Shown here in pieces: positions 63,601-64,000 of a DNA stretch of 64,000 nt. A program made the translations under genes and the position numbers. How positions within the stretch are numbered: the first letter of the stretch is position 1; the number at the start of each line of letters is the position of its first letter. The notes beneath the pieces were generated by a model, which was given only the letters and a program-made list of their open reading frames with translations, was not told the origin of the DNA and did not search any database. Source of the DNA: Heterocephalus glaber (Eukaryota; Chordata; Mammalia; Rodentia; Bathyergidae); the NCBI RefSeq assembly GCF_000247695.1, contig NW_004624864.1, forward strand, positions 5,170,742 to 5,234,741, in the 5' to 3' direction.

Positions 63601-64000
63601 ATGGGTGGGAGTCCATTCGAGAGCAGTGTCGATGGGGGGACAGGAGCGCGAGGAGCAGATCCAAGGCTGAGGTCAAAGCTATTTCCATTCCAAATTTTAA
63701 AAATTAAAATATTAACTTTTAATTGTATCAGCTCAAATTTTATTTTTGAAAACACTTCAAATACCACAAACTTTAGACGTATATTTTTGCCACCAGCTTC
63801 GTTCATCTGAGTTACTATAACAAATAACAATATGCAGGTCATTTAAAAATATCAAATTTATTTAGCATAAATCTAGAGCTTAAGAAGTCAGAGCATTTTT
63901 TTATATTTTATTTTCAGTCCTTGAAAATGATACCATCAGTTCTTACCTCTGAGAGAAAAACATATATATAATATATATTCACATTATATATTAACATGTA
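60610..64000. other. Terminal spacer, no recognised gene
   Basis: Composition becomes more balanced between 62380 and 63680, with short open frames on both strands, for example 63341-63670. None has a recognisable domain or start context. No SINE or L1 was identified by eye. The last 60 bases are an AT-rich low-complexity run. Confidence 0.5.

Overview
This is mammalian nuclear DNA: AT-rich, gene-poor and full of retrotransposon debris. It carries both B1-type (7SL-derived) and ID-type (tRNA-derived) SINEs, so it comes from a rodent. The divergent SINE and L1 sequences suggest a rodent outside the mouse/rat group, perhaps a castorimorph; that last point is a guess.

The window is a slice of an olfactory receptor (OR) array. 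Every OR sequence lies on the minus strand and resembles family 10, subfamily AG (OR10AG). I count eight OR loci. Four have intact reading frames: 8853-9803, 22901-23842, 40808-41761 and 57749-58729. Three are clear pseudogenes: 1497-2435, 34112-35029 and 45570-46540. One is a heavily decayed relic at about 39345-40200. The 40808-41761 gene is closest to what I remember of OR10AG1, but its DRY arginine is cysteine.

The array grew by tandem duplication. About 306-7646 and 7647-15085 are two copies of a 7.4 kb unit, followed by a 0.45 kb stub of a third at 15086-15528. A second, older pair covers about 32.8-38.9 kb and 44.9-53.2 kb; the later copy was enlarged by a long L1 that contains a 910-base assembly gap.

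Upstream of five OR loci I find a shared block: an EBF/Olf-1-like CCCNNGGG palindrome (intact in three, degenerate in two), then a TATA-like box, then a strong splice donor 110-170 bases further on. Splice-acceptor-like AG dinucleotides lie at or just before the four intact start codons and one pseudogene start. Together these predict the usual OR gene layout of a short noncoding first exon, a 1.6-3.2 kb intron and an intronless coding exon. This was found by eye and is inference.

Between the first OR pair and the third OR lies a processed copy of OXCT1 (succinyl-CoA:3-ketoacid CoA transferase), split by a 274-bp solo LTR flanked by a 6-bp target duplication. A 3'-truncated U2 snRNA retrocopy with a perfect 16-bp target duplication sits at 33514-33547. 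From 60.6 kb to the end I see no gene. I see no non-OR protein-coding gene that looks functional.
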